Assembly: GCF_020162115.1 (NCBI RefSeq)
Contig: NZ_CP083911.1
Location: 2,108,001 to 2,172,000 of the forward strand
Source of the DNA: Tepidimonas taiwanensis
GTDB lineage: Bacteria; Pseudomonadota; Gammaproteobacteria; Burkholderiales; Burkholderiaceae_C
Length of the DNA: 64,000 nucleotides
Reading direction: 5' to 3'
Shown one piece after another: positions 1 to 7,361 of the stretch. The notes under the pieces were generated by a model. It ran no database searches and was not told where the DNA came from. It saw only the letters and a program-made list of their open reading frames with translations. Numbering within the stretch: position 1 is the stretch's first letter; the number at the start of each line of letters is the position of its first letter. A program made the position numbers and the translations under genes.

Positions 1-522
1 CAGTACCGCTTCGATGCGCTGGCGCAGGCGCGTTGCGGTTTCGGTCTTTTCTGCCCACAGCGGCACAAGAATGGCCTTGATGTCAGCCAGCGTGATGTCC
101 GCCGGGGCCTTGTGGCCGATCACCGGAAAGGCGTAGTCCCGCAGCGTGTTGGCCCATTGCTGCGCATGCTTGGGGTTGCGCCAGCCGGGGCGCTTGGCTT
201 CGATGAGCTCTTCGGCGCAGTCGGCAAACGTGCGGCGCTTTTCGGCCTCGGTGCGCGGCAGCAGCTGCGCCGGGTCTTTGCCGTCGGCAACGGCGGCGCG
301 CATGGCCTCTGCCAGCTTGCGGGCCTGCGCCAGCGTGCGGCTGTGCAGCGGCCCCAGCCCGATCTCACGTACCCGCTGCGTTGCCTTGTCCCGGTAGCGG
401 AACACCCAGCTGCGCGCTCCGCTGGCCTTCACCCGCAGGTACAGGTTGCCGCCATCGGCGTGAAAACCCGGCCCGGCAGTCTGCACCGCACGGGCCGAAA
501 GAAGGTGTAACCGGGCCGCCAT
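1..522 (-). CDS. Tyrosine (phage-type) integrase, N-terminal part, runs off the window
   Basis: The reading frame is open from an ATG at 520-522 to the left edge with no stop, giving 174 codons of a longer protein. Residues 16-85 resemble the arm-site DNA-binding domain of P4-type integrases (DUF4102): HADGGNLYLRV, then SWVFRYRDKA and REIGLGPLHSRTLAQAR. From about residue 95 (RTFADCAEELIEAKRPGW) the core-binding SAM-like domain begins. The catalytic R-H-R-Y domain lies outside the window, so activity cannot be judged. Family knowledge: these enzymes move genomic islands in and out of tRNA 3' ends. It sits about 150 bp from a tRNA-Ser-like 3' end (675-699), which fits a role at the end of an integrated element. 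Confidence 0.85.
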   Translation of the reverse strand, partial: MAARLHLLSARAVQTAGPGFHADGGNLYLRVKASGARSWVFRYRDKATQRVREIGLGPLHSRTLAQARKLAEAMRAAVADGKDPAQLLPRTEAEKRRTFADCAEELIEAKRPGWRNPKHAQQWANTLRDYAFPVIGHKAPADITLADIKAILVPLWAEKTETATRLRQRIEAVL

Positions 523-674
523 GTTCGCACTCCGCCTAACTCCAGTTCTTACTCGCGATCTTACTCGCTGGCGCGGATTTTGGCGAACTTCGGCAAACAT
601 CAGCAAACGATGATGCTTGCAAATGTCTGTGAAAAATAGTGGTTTTCGGACGGTGGCGAACGGCCATGAACTAC

Positions 675-699
675 GGTTCGGCTGCCTCTCTCTCCGCCA
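675..699 (+). other. Candidate island attachment site: tRNA-Ser 3'-end remnant
   Basis: GGTTCG at 675-680 and CCTCTCTCTCCGCCA at 685-699 match the T-arm and acceptor 3' end of a bacterial serine tRNA, including the encoded CCA. No D-arm, anticodon arm or 5' acceptor strand lies upstream, so this is not a complete tRNA. It is followed at once by a terminator, as a real tRNA gene would be. The integrase lies on the other side. I infer a duplicated 3' end left by integration into a tRNA-Ser gene located left of the window. Nothing else is recognisable in 523-674. Confidence 0.55.
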
Positions 700-706
700 A
701 AAATGC

Positions 707-737
707 AAAAAGCCGTTGCTTTGGCAACGGCTTTTTT
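707..737. terminator. Bidirectional intrinsic terminator
   Basis: The stem AGCCGTTGC (711-719) pairs with GCAACGGCT (724-732) around loop TTTG. Six Ts follow on the plus strand, and an A run precedes the stem, which gives a T run on the minus strand. It can end transcription from a former tRNA-Ser on the plus strand and from tRNA-Thr on the minus strand. Confidence 0.8.
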
Positions 738-817
738 GTTGGTCCCGGGCAACGACACCCAAACAGGCCGAAGAAGCAGACGCCCGGGACGTTGGGCAAG
801 AACGTGGACGAAAGCGC

Positions 818-893
818 TGGTGCCGCTTGTCTGACTCGAACAGACGACCTACCGCTTACAAGGCGGGTGCTCTACCAACTGAGCTAAAGCGGC
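818..893 (-). tRNA. tRNA-Thr (anticodon TGT)
   Basis: The minus strand reads a complete 76-nt cloverleaf. The acceptor GCCGCTT pairs with AAGCGGC, the D-arm contains AGCTCAGTTGGTAGAGC, the anticodon loop is CTTGTAA with anticodon TGT, the T-loop is TTCGAGT, and CCA is encoded at 818-820. It is intact at its 3' end, so it was not the integration target of the neighbouring element. Confidence 0.95.
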
Positions 894-974
894 GAGGACG
901 ACGCAGAAAAACGGGCGACACCCCCTGCACCGTCGATGCAACGTCACGCGGGCGCGGTGACATCGTCATCACGG

Positions 975-980
975 ATTGTA
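975..980 (-). promoter_or_regulatory. Possible -10 box for tRNA-Thr
   Basis: The minus strand reads TACAAT here, about 80 bp upstream of the tRNA 5' end. No convincing -35 is visible. The rest of 894-1026 shows no gene. Confidence 0.3.
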
Positions 981-1026
981 ACCGCCCACATGCCCGCCGC
1001 CCCCCGATGGGGCCAGCGCGGACCGG

Positions 1027-1488
1027 TCACTTGACGCGCTTGAGCGCGGGGCGCTTGCCGCCGCCACCCGACGGCTTGTCGGGGCCGTCGCTCGTGTCGA
1101 CGGCGTGGAGCTTTTGCCCCGCGTCCGGCGCGGCGTCGCCAGAGGCGGCGGCCGGCTCGGCGGGTGCCGGTGCTGGGAACGCCATGCCCTGGCCGTTCTC
1201 GCGCGCATAGATCGCGATCACGTGGTCGATGGGGATCACCACCTCGCGCGCGACGCCACCGAAGCGGGCCTTGAAGGTGACGAAGTCGTTGCCGATCTGC
1301 AGGCCGCTCGTCGCCTCGTAGCCGACGTTGAGCACGATCTGGCCGTCGCGCACGTACTCGCGCGGCACTTGCACGCGCTCGTCGACCGCGACCACGATGT
1401 AGGGCGTGAACCCACCATCCGTGCACCACTCGTGCAGCGCGCGGATCAGGTACGGCCGCGTCGACGGCAGGCCGGCGTCGCTGTCCAT
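1027..1488 (-). CDS. sspB: ClpXP specificity-enhancing factor SspB
   Basis: A 153-residue protein starting MDSDAGLPSTRPYLIRAL. SspB is an adaptor that tethers ssrA-tagged proteins to ClpXP. The N-terminal part (about residues 8-105: TRPYLIRALHEW, TPYIVVAVDE, VQVPREYV, FGGVAREVVIP) matches the substrate-binding fold. A flexible Ala/Pro/Gly linker leads to the C-terminal tail RPALKRVK, which closely resembles the ClpX-binding (XB) tail of E. coli SspB. The ATG shares one base with the stop of sspA, so the pair is translationally coupled, as in many proteobacteria. It is the last gene of the petABC-sspAB run. Confidence 0.93.
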   Translation of the reverse strand: MDSDAGLPSTRPYLIRALHEWCTDGGFTPYIVVAVDERVQVPREYVRDGQIVLNVGYEATSGLQIGNDFVTFKARFGGVAREVVIPIDHVIAIYARENGQGMAFPAPAPAEPAAASGDAAPDAGQKLHAVDTSDGPDKPSGGGGKRPALKRVK

Positions 1489-2099
1489 CACTTGCGCATC
1501 ACCTTTTCGGAGGGCGTCAGCGCCTCGATGTACGCCGGACGCGAGAAGATGCGCTCGGCGTACTTCAGCAGCGGCGCGGCGTTCTTGTTGAGCTCGATGC
1601 CGTAGTGATCGAGGCGCCACAGCAGCGGTGCGATCGCCACGTCGAGCATCGAGAAGTTGTCGCCCATCATGTATTTGTTTTTCAGGAACACGGGCGCGAG
1701 CTGCGTCAGGCGCTCGCGGATGTGGGCCTTGGCCTTCTCGATCTGCTTGTCGGTGGGCTTCGGGCTGCGCTGCTCCAGCACCGACACGTGGGTGAACAGC
1801 TCCTTCTCGAAGTTGAGCAGAAACAGCCGGACACGGGCGCGGTCGACCGGGTCGCCGGGCATCAGCTGCGGGTGCGGAAAACGCTCGTCGATATATTCGT
1901 TGATGATGTTGGACTCGTACAGAATCAGGTCGCGCTCCACCAGGATCGGCACCTGACCGTAGGGGTTCATCACCGCGATGTCCTCCGGCTTGTTGTAGAG
2001 GTCCACGTCGCGGATTTCGAAGTCCATGCCCTTTTCGAACAGCACGAAACGGCAGCGATGCGAATACGGGCAGGTGGTGCCCGAGTACAAAACCATCAT
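1488..2099 (-). CDS. sspA: Stringent starvation protein A (GST-fold RNAP-associated regulator)
   Basis: A 203-residue protein starting MMVLYSGTTCPYSHRC. The start was chosen because GAGGAG precedes it by about 10 nt; a longer frame upstream has no support. The N-terminal thioredoxin-like half has the C-P-Y-S-H-R-C segment and the GST turn GQVPILVE, followed by YESNIINEYIDERFPHP. The C-terminal half is helical (YMMGDNFSMLDVAIAPLLWRL). In E. coli SspA binds RNA polymerase in stationary phase. The gene lies 96 bp behind petC, an arrangement repeated across beta-proteobacteria, so it probably shares the petABC transcript. Confidence 0.93.
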   Translation of the reverse strand: MMVLYSGTTCPYSHRCRFVLFEKGMDFEIRDVDLYNKPEDIAVMNPYGQVPILVERDLILYESNIINEYIDERFPHPQLMPGDPVDRARVRLFLLNFEKELFTHVSVLEQRSPKPTDKQIEKAKAHIRERLTQLAPVFLKNKYMMGDNFSMLDVAIAPLLWRLDHYGIELNKNAAPLLKYAERIFSRPAYIEALTPSEKVMRK

Positions 2100-2195
2100 G
2101 GTGTGCTGGCTCCTCGACAAAGCAAAACAGTGGGTGGCCACCCCAGGGCTGGCGCACCCACTGCACGAACCGGACGGCGCCGGATCAGATAAGGG

Positions 2196-2966
2196 TTATT
2201 TGACGTCTTTCCAATAGGCCGCGTTCAGGCGCCAGGCGATGACCGTGAACACGCCCAGGAAGATCATCACCCACACCCCCAGGCGGATGCGGTCGTTCTT
2301 CGCGGGCTCGCCCATCCACTCCAGAAACGCGACGAGCTCGGCGACCGTGCGGTCGTACTCGGCTTCGGTGAGCTTGCCGGGCTTGACCACCTCCCAGCCG
2401 CGGAAGACCTCGGTCTCGTGGCCGTGGCTGACGACCTTCTCGAAAATAGGCTTGCGCTCGCCCTGCAGCTCCCACAGCGGGTGCGGCATGCCGATGTTGT
2501 GGAAGGCGACGTTGTTCCAACCGGTGGGGCGGTTCGGGTCACGGTAGTACCCGCGCAGCAGGGTATACAGATAGTCCGTGCCGCTGTAGCTGAGCTGCGC
2601 CGCGCGAGAGCGCGCCACCAGCGACAGGTCCGGCGGCTGCGCGCCGAACCACGCCTTGGCCTGCTTCGGATCGATCGCGGCGATCATCTGGTCCCCCACC
2701 TTCTCGGTGGTGAACATCAGGTTTTCCTTGATCTGCTTCTCGGTCAGACCGATCTCGGTCAGCCGGTTGTAGCGCACGAACGACGCCGAGTGGCAGCTCA
2801 GGCAGTAGTTGACGAAGATCTTGGCACCGTTTTGCAGCGCCGCCTGGTCGTTGGTCAGGCGCGGGGCCTTGTCCATCGGGAAGCTCGTTCCCGCTGCGTG
2901 GGCCGCGCCCACCGCGCCAAACACCGCACCGAGGGCCAGCAGACCCGTGGCAATCCATCGCTTCAT
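2196..2966 (-). CDS. petC: Cytochrome c1 of the bc1 complex
   Basis: A 256-residue protein with an N-terminal signal (MKRWIATGLLALGAVFGA, cut after AHA) and the c-type haem site CLSCH at residues 55-59. The sixth-ligand region is around NIGMPHPLWELQGE, and a single C-terminal anchor helix follows (GVWVMIFLGVFTVIAWRL). It carries electrons from the Rieske centre to soluble cytochromes in the periplasm. AGGAG lies 7 nt before the chosen ATG. An alternative ATG seven codons upstream overlaps the petB stop. The order petA-petB-petC is canonical. Confidence 0.96.
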   Translation of the reverse strand: MKRWIATGLLALGAVFGAVGAAHAAGTSFPMDKAPRLTNDQAALQNGAKIFVNYCLSCHSASFVRYNRLTEIGLTEKQIKENLMFTTEKVGDQMIAAIDPKQAKAWFGAQPPDLSLVARSRAAQLSYSGTDYLYTLLRGYYRDPNRPTGWNNVAFHNIGMPHPLWELQGERKPIFEKVVSHGHETEVFRGWEVVKPGKLTEAEYDRTVAELVAFLEWMGEPAKNDRIRLGVWVMIFLGVFTVIAWRLNAAYWKDVK

Positions 2967-2986
2967 GGGGTTGGTCTCCTGCAACA

Positions 2987-4408
2987 TCAGTGGGCGTGGA
3001 AGGTGACGCGGGCGGGCACGGGCTTGAACTCGCCCAGCCGGCTCCACCACGGCATCAGCAGGAAGAAGCCGAAATAGAAGAGCGTGCCCACCTGCGAGAC
3101 GCGCTCGCCCACCGGCGACGGCGGCAGCACCCCCAGATAGCCCAGGATCAGGAAGTTGATCACGAACAGACCGTACAGGTACTTGTTCCAGTTCGGCCGG
3201 TAGCGGATCGACTTGACCGGGCTCTTGTCCAGCCAGGGCAGGAAGAACAGGATGACGACGGCGCCGCCCATCACGACCACACCCCAGAACTTGGCGTCGA
3301 TGGTCAGCATCAGCGCCGACAGCACGACCGCGCCGCCGACGATGCCGGCCTTGGCGACCGCACCGCCGTTGGACTTCAGCGCGGCGAGCAATCCGGCGAC
3401 GAGCACCACCGCCACGAGCACGTACATCATCTCGGACGTGGTGGCGCGCAGCATCGAGTAGAACGGCGTGAAGTACCACACCGGGGCGATGTGCGGCGGC
3501 GTCACCATCGGATCGGCCGGGATGAAGTTGTTGTACTCGAGGAAGTAGCCGCCGAACTCCGGCGCGAAGAAGACGATCGCCGAGAACGCCATCAGGAACA
3601 CCGCCACGCCGAGGATGTCGTGGATGGTGTAGTACGGGTGGAACGGGATGCCGTCGAGCGGCTTGCCGTCCGGCCCCTTGGTCGCCTTGATCTCGATGCC
3701 GTCCGGGTTGTTGGAGCCGACCTCGTGCAGCGCGATGATGTGCGCGACCACCAACCCCAGCAGCACCAGCGGCACCGCGATCACGTGGAAGCTGAAGAAG
3801 CGGTTGAGCGTCGCGTCGCTGACCACGTAGTCACCACGGATCAGGATCGCCAGGTCCGGGCCGATGAAGGGAATCGCCGAGAACAGGTTGACGATCACCT
3901 GCGCGCCCCAGTAAGACATCTGGCCCCACGGCAGCAAGTAGCCCATGAAGGCCTCGGCCATCAGCGCGAGGAAGATCGCGCAGCCGAAGATCCACACGAG
4001 CTCGCGCGGCTTGCGATACGAGCCGTAGATCAGCCCGCGGAACATGTGCAGGTACACGACGATGAAGAACGCCGACGCGCCGGTGGAGTGCATGTAGCGG
4101 ATCAGCCAGCCCCACGGCACGTCGCGCATGATGTATTCGACCGACGCGAACGCAACCGGCACACCGGCGCTGTTGAGCGAGGCGTCGGGCTTGTAGTGCA
4201 TCACGAGGAAGATGCCGGTGACGATTTGGATGACGAGCACCAGCATCGCCAGCGAGCCGAAGAAATACCAGAAGTTGAAGTTCTTCGGCGCGTAGTACTC
4301 GGACATGTGCTCCTTGTACATCTTCGACAACGGAAAGCGGTTGTCGATCCAGGTCAGGAGCTTTTCGCCGCGCGACGCGTTGGGAGGGGCTTCCTTGAAC
4401 TCGGCCAT
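2987..4408 (-). CDS. petB: Cytochrome b of the bc1 complex
   Basis: A 473-residue integral membrane protein. The four haem-b ligands are visible as H107 and H121 (YMHSTGAS, YLHMFRG) and H208 and H223 (FFSFHVIAV, VAHIIALHEV). The spacing of 13 and 14 residues is the textbook arrangement. The Qo-site region appears later as PVWYFTPFYSMLRA. It has at least eight hydrophobic segments, and the C-terminal part after about 400 carries extra helices. It oxidises quinol and pumps protons. It lies between petA (38 bp upstream) and petC (stop 20 bp before its ATG). Confidence 0.97.
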   Translation of the reverse strand: MAEFKEAPPNASRGEKLLTWIDNRFPLSKMYKEHMSEYYAPKNFNFWYFFGSLAMLVLVIQIVTGIFLVMHYKPDASLNSAGVPVAFASVEYIMRDVPWGWLIRYMHSTGASAFFIVVYLHMFRGLIYGSYRKPRELVWIFGCAIFLALMAEAFMGYLLPWGQMSYWGAQVIVNLFSAIPFIGPDLAILIRGDYVVSDATLNRFFSFHVIAVPLVLLGLVVAHIIALHEVGSNNPDGIEIKATKGPDGKPLDGIPFHPYYTIHDILGVAVFLMAFSAIVFFAPEFGGYFLEYNNFIPADPMVTPPHIAPVWYFTPFYSMLRATTSEMMYVLVAVVLVAGLLAALKSNGGAVAKAGIVGGAVVLSALMLTIDAKFWGVVVMGGAVVILFFLPWLDKSPVKSIRYRPNWNKYLYGLFVINFLILGYLGVLPPSPVGERVSQVGTLFYFGFFLLMPWWSRLGEFKPVPARVTFHAH

Positions 4409-4446
4409 GGTGGTTCCCTAGAGCTGGATTGCGGGTTGCCGTCGCC

Positions 4447-5046
4447 TCAGGCCTTGGGCGGGTCTTCGCCGATCAGCACCACGGTGTCCGACACGTAGTG
4501 GTGCGGCGGAATTTCCAGGTTGTCCGGCGCGGGCTTGTTCTTGAAGACACGGCCCGCGAGGTCGAAGGTCGAGCCGTGGCAGGGGCACAGGAAGCCGCCC
4601 TGCCAATCGTCCGGCAACGACGGCTGCGGGCCGGGCTGCAACTTGTCCACGGGCGAGCAGCCGAGGTGCGAGCAGATGCCCACCGCGACCAGGTATTCGG
4701 GCTTGATCGAGCGGTGCCGGTTCTTCGCGTACGGCGGCGTGGGGTAGGCCTTGCGGTCGGAGTTGGGGTCCGCGAGCTGGGGCTCCACCTTTTCGAGCGA
4801 CGCCAGCATCTCGGGTGTGCGGCGCATGATCCACACCGGCTTGCCGCGCCACTCGACGACCATCTTCTCGCCCGGCTGGAGCTTGGAGACGTCGACTTCG
4901 ACCGAGGCACCCGCGGCCTTGGCGCGCTCCGACGGGGCGAACGAGCTGACGAAGGGAACCGCCGCAGCGACCGCGCCGGCGCCGCCCACGGCGCACGACG
5001 TGATCAGCCAAGTCCGGCGGTCTTGGTCCAGGGGGGCTTCGCTCAT
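4447..5046 (-). CDS. petA: Rieske iron-sulfur subunit of the bc1 complex
   Basis: A 199-residue protein. The twin-arginine motif DRRTWLITS at 9-17 precedes one hydrophobic anchor (CAVGGAGAVAAAVPFVSS), so it is a Tat-dependent signal-anchored protein. The [2Fe-2S] ligands are C125 and H127 (CSHLGC) and C154 and H157 (CPCHGS); C130 and C156 would form the usual disulfide. It passes electrons from quinol to cytochrome c1. It is first in petABC, and the tatABC genes that would export it lie 4 kb away. Confidence 0.97.
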   Translation of the reverse strand: MSEAPLDQDRRTWLITSCAVGGAGAVAAAVPFVSSFAPSERAKAAGASVEVDVSKLQPGEKMVVEWRGKPVWIMRRTPEMLASLEKVEPQLADPNSDRKAYPTPPYAKNRHRSIKPEYLVAVGICSHLGCSPVDKLQPGPQPSLPDDWQGGFLCPCHGSTFDLAGRVFKNKPAPDNLEIPPHHYVSDTVVLIGEDPPKA

Positions 5047-5133
5047 GGGGAGGACTTTCGTAAAGCGAGGAACAAAACGCCGGCCACGGACGCCGCGCGT
5101 GCCCGCGCCGACCCCGTGCCCGTGATCCCCATC

Positions 5134-5176
5134 ATTGTAAAGGACTCGCCGCGCGCGCTGCCTTGATGCGGGTCAA
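5134..5176 (-). promoter_or_regulatory. petA promoter with FNR/Anr-type box
   Basis: The minus strand has TACAAT (-10) at 5134-5139, which would start transcription near 5127. No good -35 exists. Instead the dyad TTGAT-GCGG-GTCAA (plus strand 5163-5176) is centred about 42.5 bp upstream of that start, the place used by FNR-family class II activators (consensus TTGAT-N4-ATCAA; one mismatch). The box overlaps the pdxA stop codon. Seen: both elements. Inferred: oxygen-responsive control. Confidence 0.45.
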
Positions 5177-6246
5177 CCGGCGGGGGTGGGCGCTGAACCG
5201 GTCCGCGCGGCGGCCGACCCGCACGCCGAGAGGGCCGCCTCCAATGCGGCGATCAGGCTGCCCGGGTCGGCCCGCCCCTGGCCCGCGAGGTCGAAGGCCG
5301 TGCCGTGGTCCGGGCTGGTGCGGACAAACGGCAGGCCCAGCGTCGTGTTGACCCCCCGATCCAGGCCCAGGTACTTGACCGGGATCAGCCCCTGGTCATG
5401 GTACATCGCGATGACGACGTCGAACGCGCCGGCGCGCGCGCGCATGAAGACCGTGTCCGGCGGGTGCGGGCCGCTGACGCACCAGCCTGCGGCGCGCGCG
5501 CGTTCGACCGCCGGGGCGATCGCGTCGATCTCCTCGCGGCCGAACAGCCCACCTTCGCCGGCGTGCGGGTTGAGCCCCGCCACCGCGATGCGGCAGCGCG
5601 GCCAGCCGAGCCGCTCGGTGAAATGCGTGTGCGTGATGCGCAGCGTCTCCCACACGCGCTCGGCGGTGACGGCTTCGATCGCCTCCCGCAACGACACGTG
5701 GATGCTGACGAGCACCGTGCGCAGCTCGTCGTTGGAGAGCATCATGCGCACGGGCAGCTGCGCCGGCGCACACCCGAGGTGCCGCGCGGCCACGGCCTGC
5801 AACAGCTCCGTATGCCCCGGCACGTCCAACCCCGCGGCGGCCAGGGCGGCCTTGTTCAGCGGCGCGGTCACGAGCGCCGCTACCTCGCCACGCAGCGCCG
5901 CCTCCGCGGCCAGGATCACGGCATCGGCCGCGGCACGCCCCGCCGCGGCACTGACGGCGCCGAAGGGGGGCAGCGCCGCCAGCGACACCGCAGGCCACAG
6001 CGGAATGCAGCGCGGCGGGACGTCGCGCGCCTGCTGCGGCCCGTCGAGCACCGCGATCGGCAGGGCACCGCCGGTGACCTGGACCGCGCGGCGCATCACC
6101 GCCAGGTCGCCGATCACGACGCAGCGCGCCGACCACTCGGGGCGGCGGCGAAACACCTCCGCGATGATCTCCGGCCCGATGCCCGCAGCGTCGCCCATCG
6201 TGAGGGCGACCGGCGCATCCGGCGCGGCGCGGCGGGTGGTGTCCAT
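5173..6246 (-). CDS. pdxA: 4-hydroxythreonine-4-phosphate dehydrogenase (vitamin B6 synthesis)
   Basis: A 357-residue protein. It oxidises 4-phosphohydroxy-L-threonine in the DXP-dependent pyridoxal phosphate pathway. Family signatures are present in order: MGDAAGIGPEI near the N-terminus, PGHTELLQ, SIHVSLREAI, GLNPHAGEGGLFG, GPHPPDTVF and IAMYHDQGLIPVKYLG. The histidines in these motifs form the metal site. The usual GDPAGIGPE reads GDAAGIGPE here, a small departure. The ATG overlaps the stop of the upstream Nif3-like gene. The product ends in the petA promoter region. Confidence 0.94.
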   Translation of the reverse strand: MDTTRRAAPDAPVALTMGDAAGIGPEIIAEVFRRRPEWSARCVVIGDLAVMRRAVQVTGGALPIAVLDGPQQARDVPPRCIPLWPAVSLAALPPFGAVSAAAGRAAADAVILAAEAALRGEVAALVTAPLNKAALAAAGLDVPGHTELLQAVAARHLGCAPAQLPVRMMLSNDELRTVLVSIHVSLREAIEAVTAERVWETLRITHTHFTERLGWPRCRIAVAGLNPHAGEGGLFGREEIDAIAPAVERARAAGWCVSGPHPPDTVFMRARAGAFDVVIAMYHDQGLIPVKYLGLDRGVNTTLGLPFVRTSPDHGTAFDLAGQGRADPGSLIAALEAALSACGSAAARTGSAPTPAG

Positions 6247-7049
6247 CAGGCCGGGTTGTCGATGTCGATGAAGCGGTGCTCGAGGCCGAGCTGCGCCGCG
6301 ACGTGCGCCCCCAACGCCGGCGCGCCGTAGCGTTCGGTGGCGTGGTGCCCGCAGGCGAGGAAGGCCACGCCGCACTCGCGCGCCAGGTGTGCCTGCGGTT
6401 CCGAAAGCTCGCCGGTCAGGAACGCGTCCACGCCGGCGGCGATCGCCGCCTCGAAATACCCCTGCGCGCCGCCGCTGCACCAGCCCACGCGCCGGATCGG
6501 CCGCCCGTCACCGGGGATGCAGGTGACGGCACGACCCAGCACCGCCTCGACCCGCGCAGCCAGCGCCGCCGCGTCGGGCGCGTCGCACACGCCGAGAAAG
6601 CCGAGCTGCTGCTCGCCGAAACGCCCCCACGCCCCGTCGGCCAGCGGCGCGAAGCCGAGGCGCTGGCCGAGCTGCGCGTTGTTGCCCAACTGCGGGTGCG
6701 CGTCCAGCGGCAGGTGGTAGGCAAACAGGTTGATGTCGTGCGCCAGCAGGCGCTGCAGCCGGCCCTTCATCCAGCCGGTGACGGTGCCGCGCTGGCCGCG
6801 CCAGAAAAGCCCGTGATGCACGAGGATGGCATCGGCCCCGGCGTCGATGGCGGCCTCGATCAGCGCCAGGCTCGCCGTGACGCCGCTGACCAGGCGCCGC
6901 ACCTGTGCCCGCCCTTCGACCTGCAGGCCGTTGGGGCCATAGTCCTGAAAGCGTGCGGGCTCCAGCAGCGCGTCGAACGCGCCGAGCAGCGCCTCACGGC
7001 TGACTGCGGCCGGGCGGGCGGCCGCAGCGGGGGATTCGATCGCGGTCAT
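6246..7049 (-). CDS. Nif3-like dinuclear metal-centre protein (YbgI/GTP cyclohydrolase I type 2 family)
   Basis: A 267-residue protein. The family forms hexameric toroids with a two-metal site, and its physiological role is unsettled. Metal-binding signatures are visible: ILVHHGLFW about one third in, FAYHLPLDAH, and GHHATERYG near the C-terminus. RFQDYGPNGLQVEG at about 33-46 is the typical N-terminal motif. It overlaps pdxA by one base and is probably co-transcribed with it. The first ~17 Ala/Pro-rich residues may be excess; no inner start is clearly better. Confidence 0.88.
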   Translation of the reverse strand: MTAIESPAAAARPAAVSREALLGAFDALLEPARFQDYGPNGLQVEGRAQVRRLVSGVTASLALIEAAIDAGADAILVHHGLFWRGQRGTVTGWMKGRLQRLLAHDINLFAYHLPLDAHPQLGNNAQLGQRLGFAPLADGAWGRFGEQQLGFLGVCDAPDAAALAARVEAVLGRAVTCIPGDGRPIRRVGWCSGGAQGYFEAAIAAGVDAFLTGELSEPQAHLARECGVAFLACGHHATERYGAPALGAHVAAQLGLEHRFIDIDNPA

Positions 7050-7088
7050 GGGCGGATTGTCGCACCGCCCACGCAGCCCGGCGCCGCG

Positions 7089-7235
7089 TCAGGATTTGCC
7101 GGATGCGCGCGCCGACTCCTCGATCTTTTTCGTGAACATGCGGTAAAAGAACATCCCCATGCCCAACATGAAGACGATCACCCCCAGGCTCATGAGGCCG
7201 TAGTCGGTCGAAAAAAGGTCCACAATCGCTTTCAT
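7089..7235 (-). CDS. DUF3149 small membrane protein
   Basis: A 48-residue protein: MKAIVDLFSTDYGLMSLG, then a single transmembrane segment rich in Val, Ile, Phe and Met (about residues 17-33), then a charged tail FTKKIEESARASGKS. This matches the short single-helix DUF3149 proteins of beta-proteobacteria in length and in the LFSTDYGLMSL opening. GGAG lies 7 nt before the ATG. Function is unknown. It is divergent from the DegS-like gene, and an FNR-type box lies about 60 bp upstream. Its small size and single helix are reminiscent of respiratory accessory subunits, but that is speculation. Confidence 0.8.
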   Translation of the reverse strand: MKAIVDLFSTDYGLMSLGVIVFMLGMGMFFYRMFTKKIEESARASGKS

Positions 7236-7295
7236 GCGCCACTCCTGTGCGGTTCACGACACCCTCCATTGGAAAGCGGACCTGCCGCGGGCGCT

Positions 7296-7309
7296 TTGAC
7301 CCATATCAA
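7296..7309. promoter_or_regulatory. FNR/Anr-type box between DUF3149 and degS-like genes
   Basis: TTGACCCATATCAA matches TTGAT-N4-ATCAA at nine of ten half-site positions. On the minus strand a TCCAAT element lies at the spacing expected for a -10 with the box at -41.5, pointing to the small DUF3149 gene. No -10 at that spacing exists toward the protease gene. Confidence 0.4.
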
Positions 7310-7361
7310 CCCTGCTACCCAAAGGGGCAATTGCCGCGCATCGGCCGCCCTGCTCGCCCCC

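Noticed and set aside
818..893. tRNA-Thr as the integration target of the island
   Set aside because: Its 3' end shows no second copy toward the integrase; the serine-tRNA-like fragment at 675-699 fits better.
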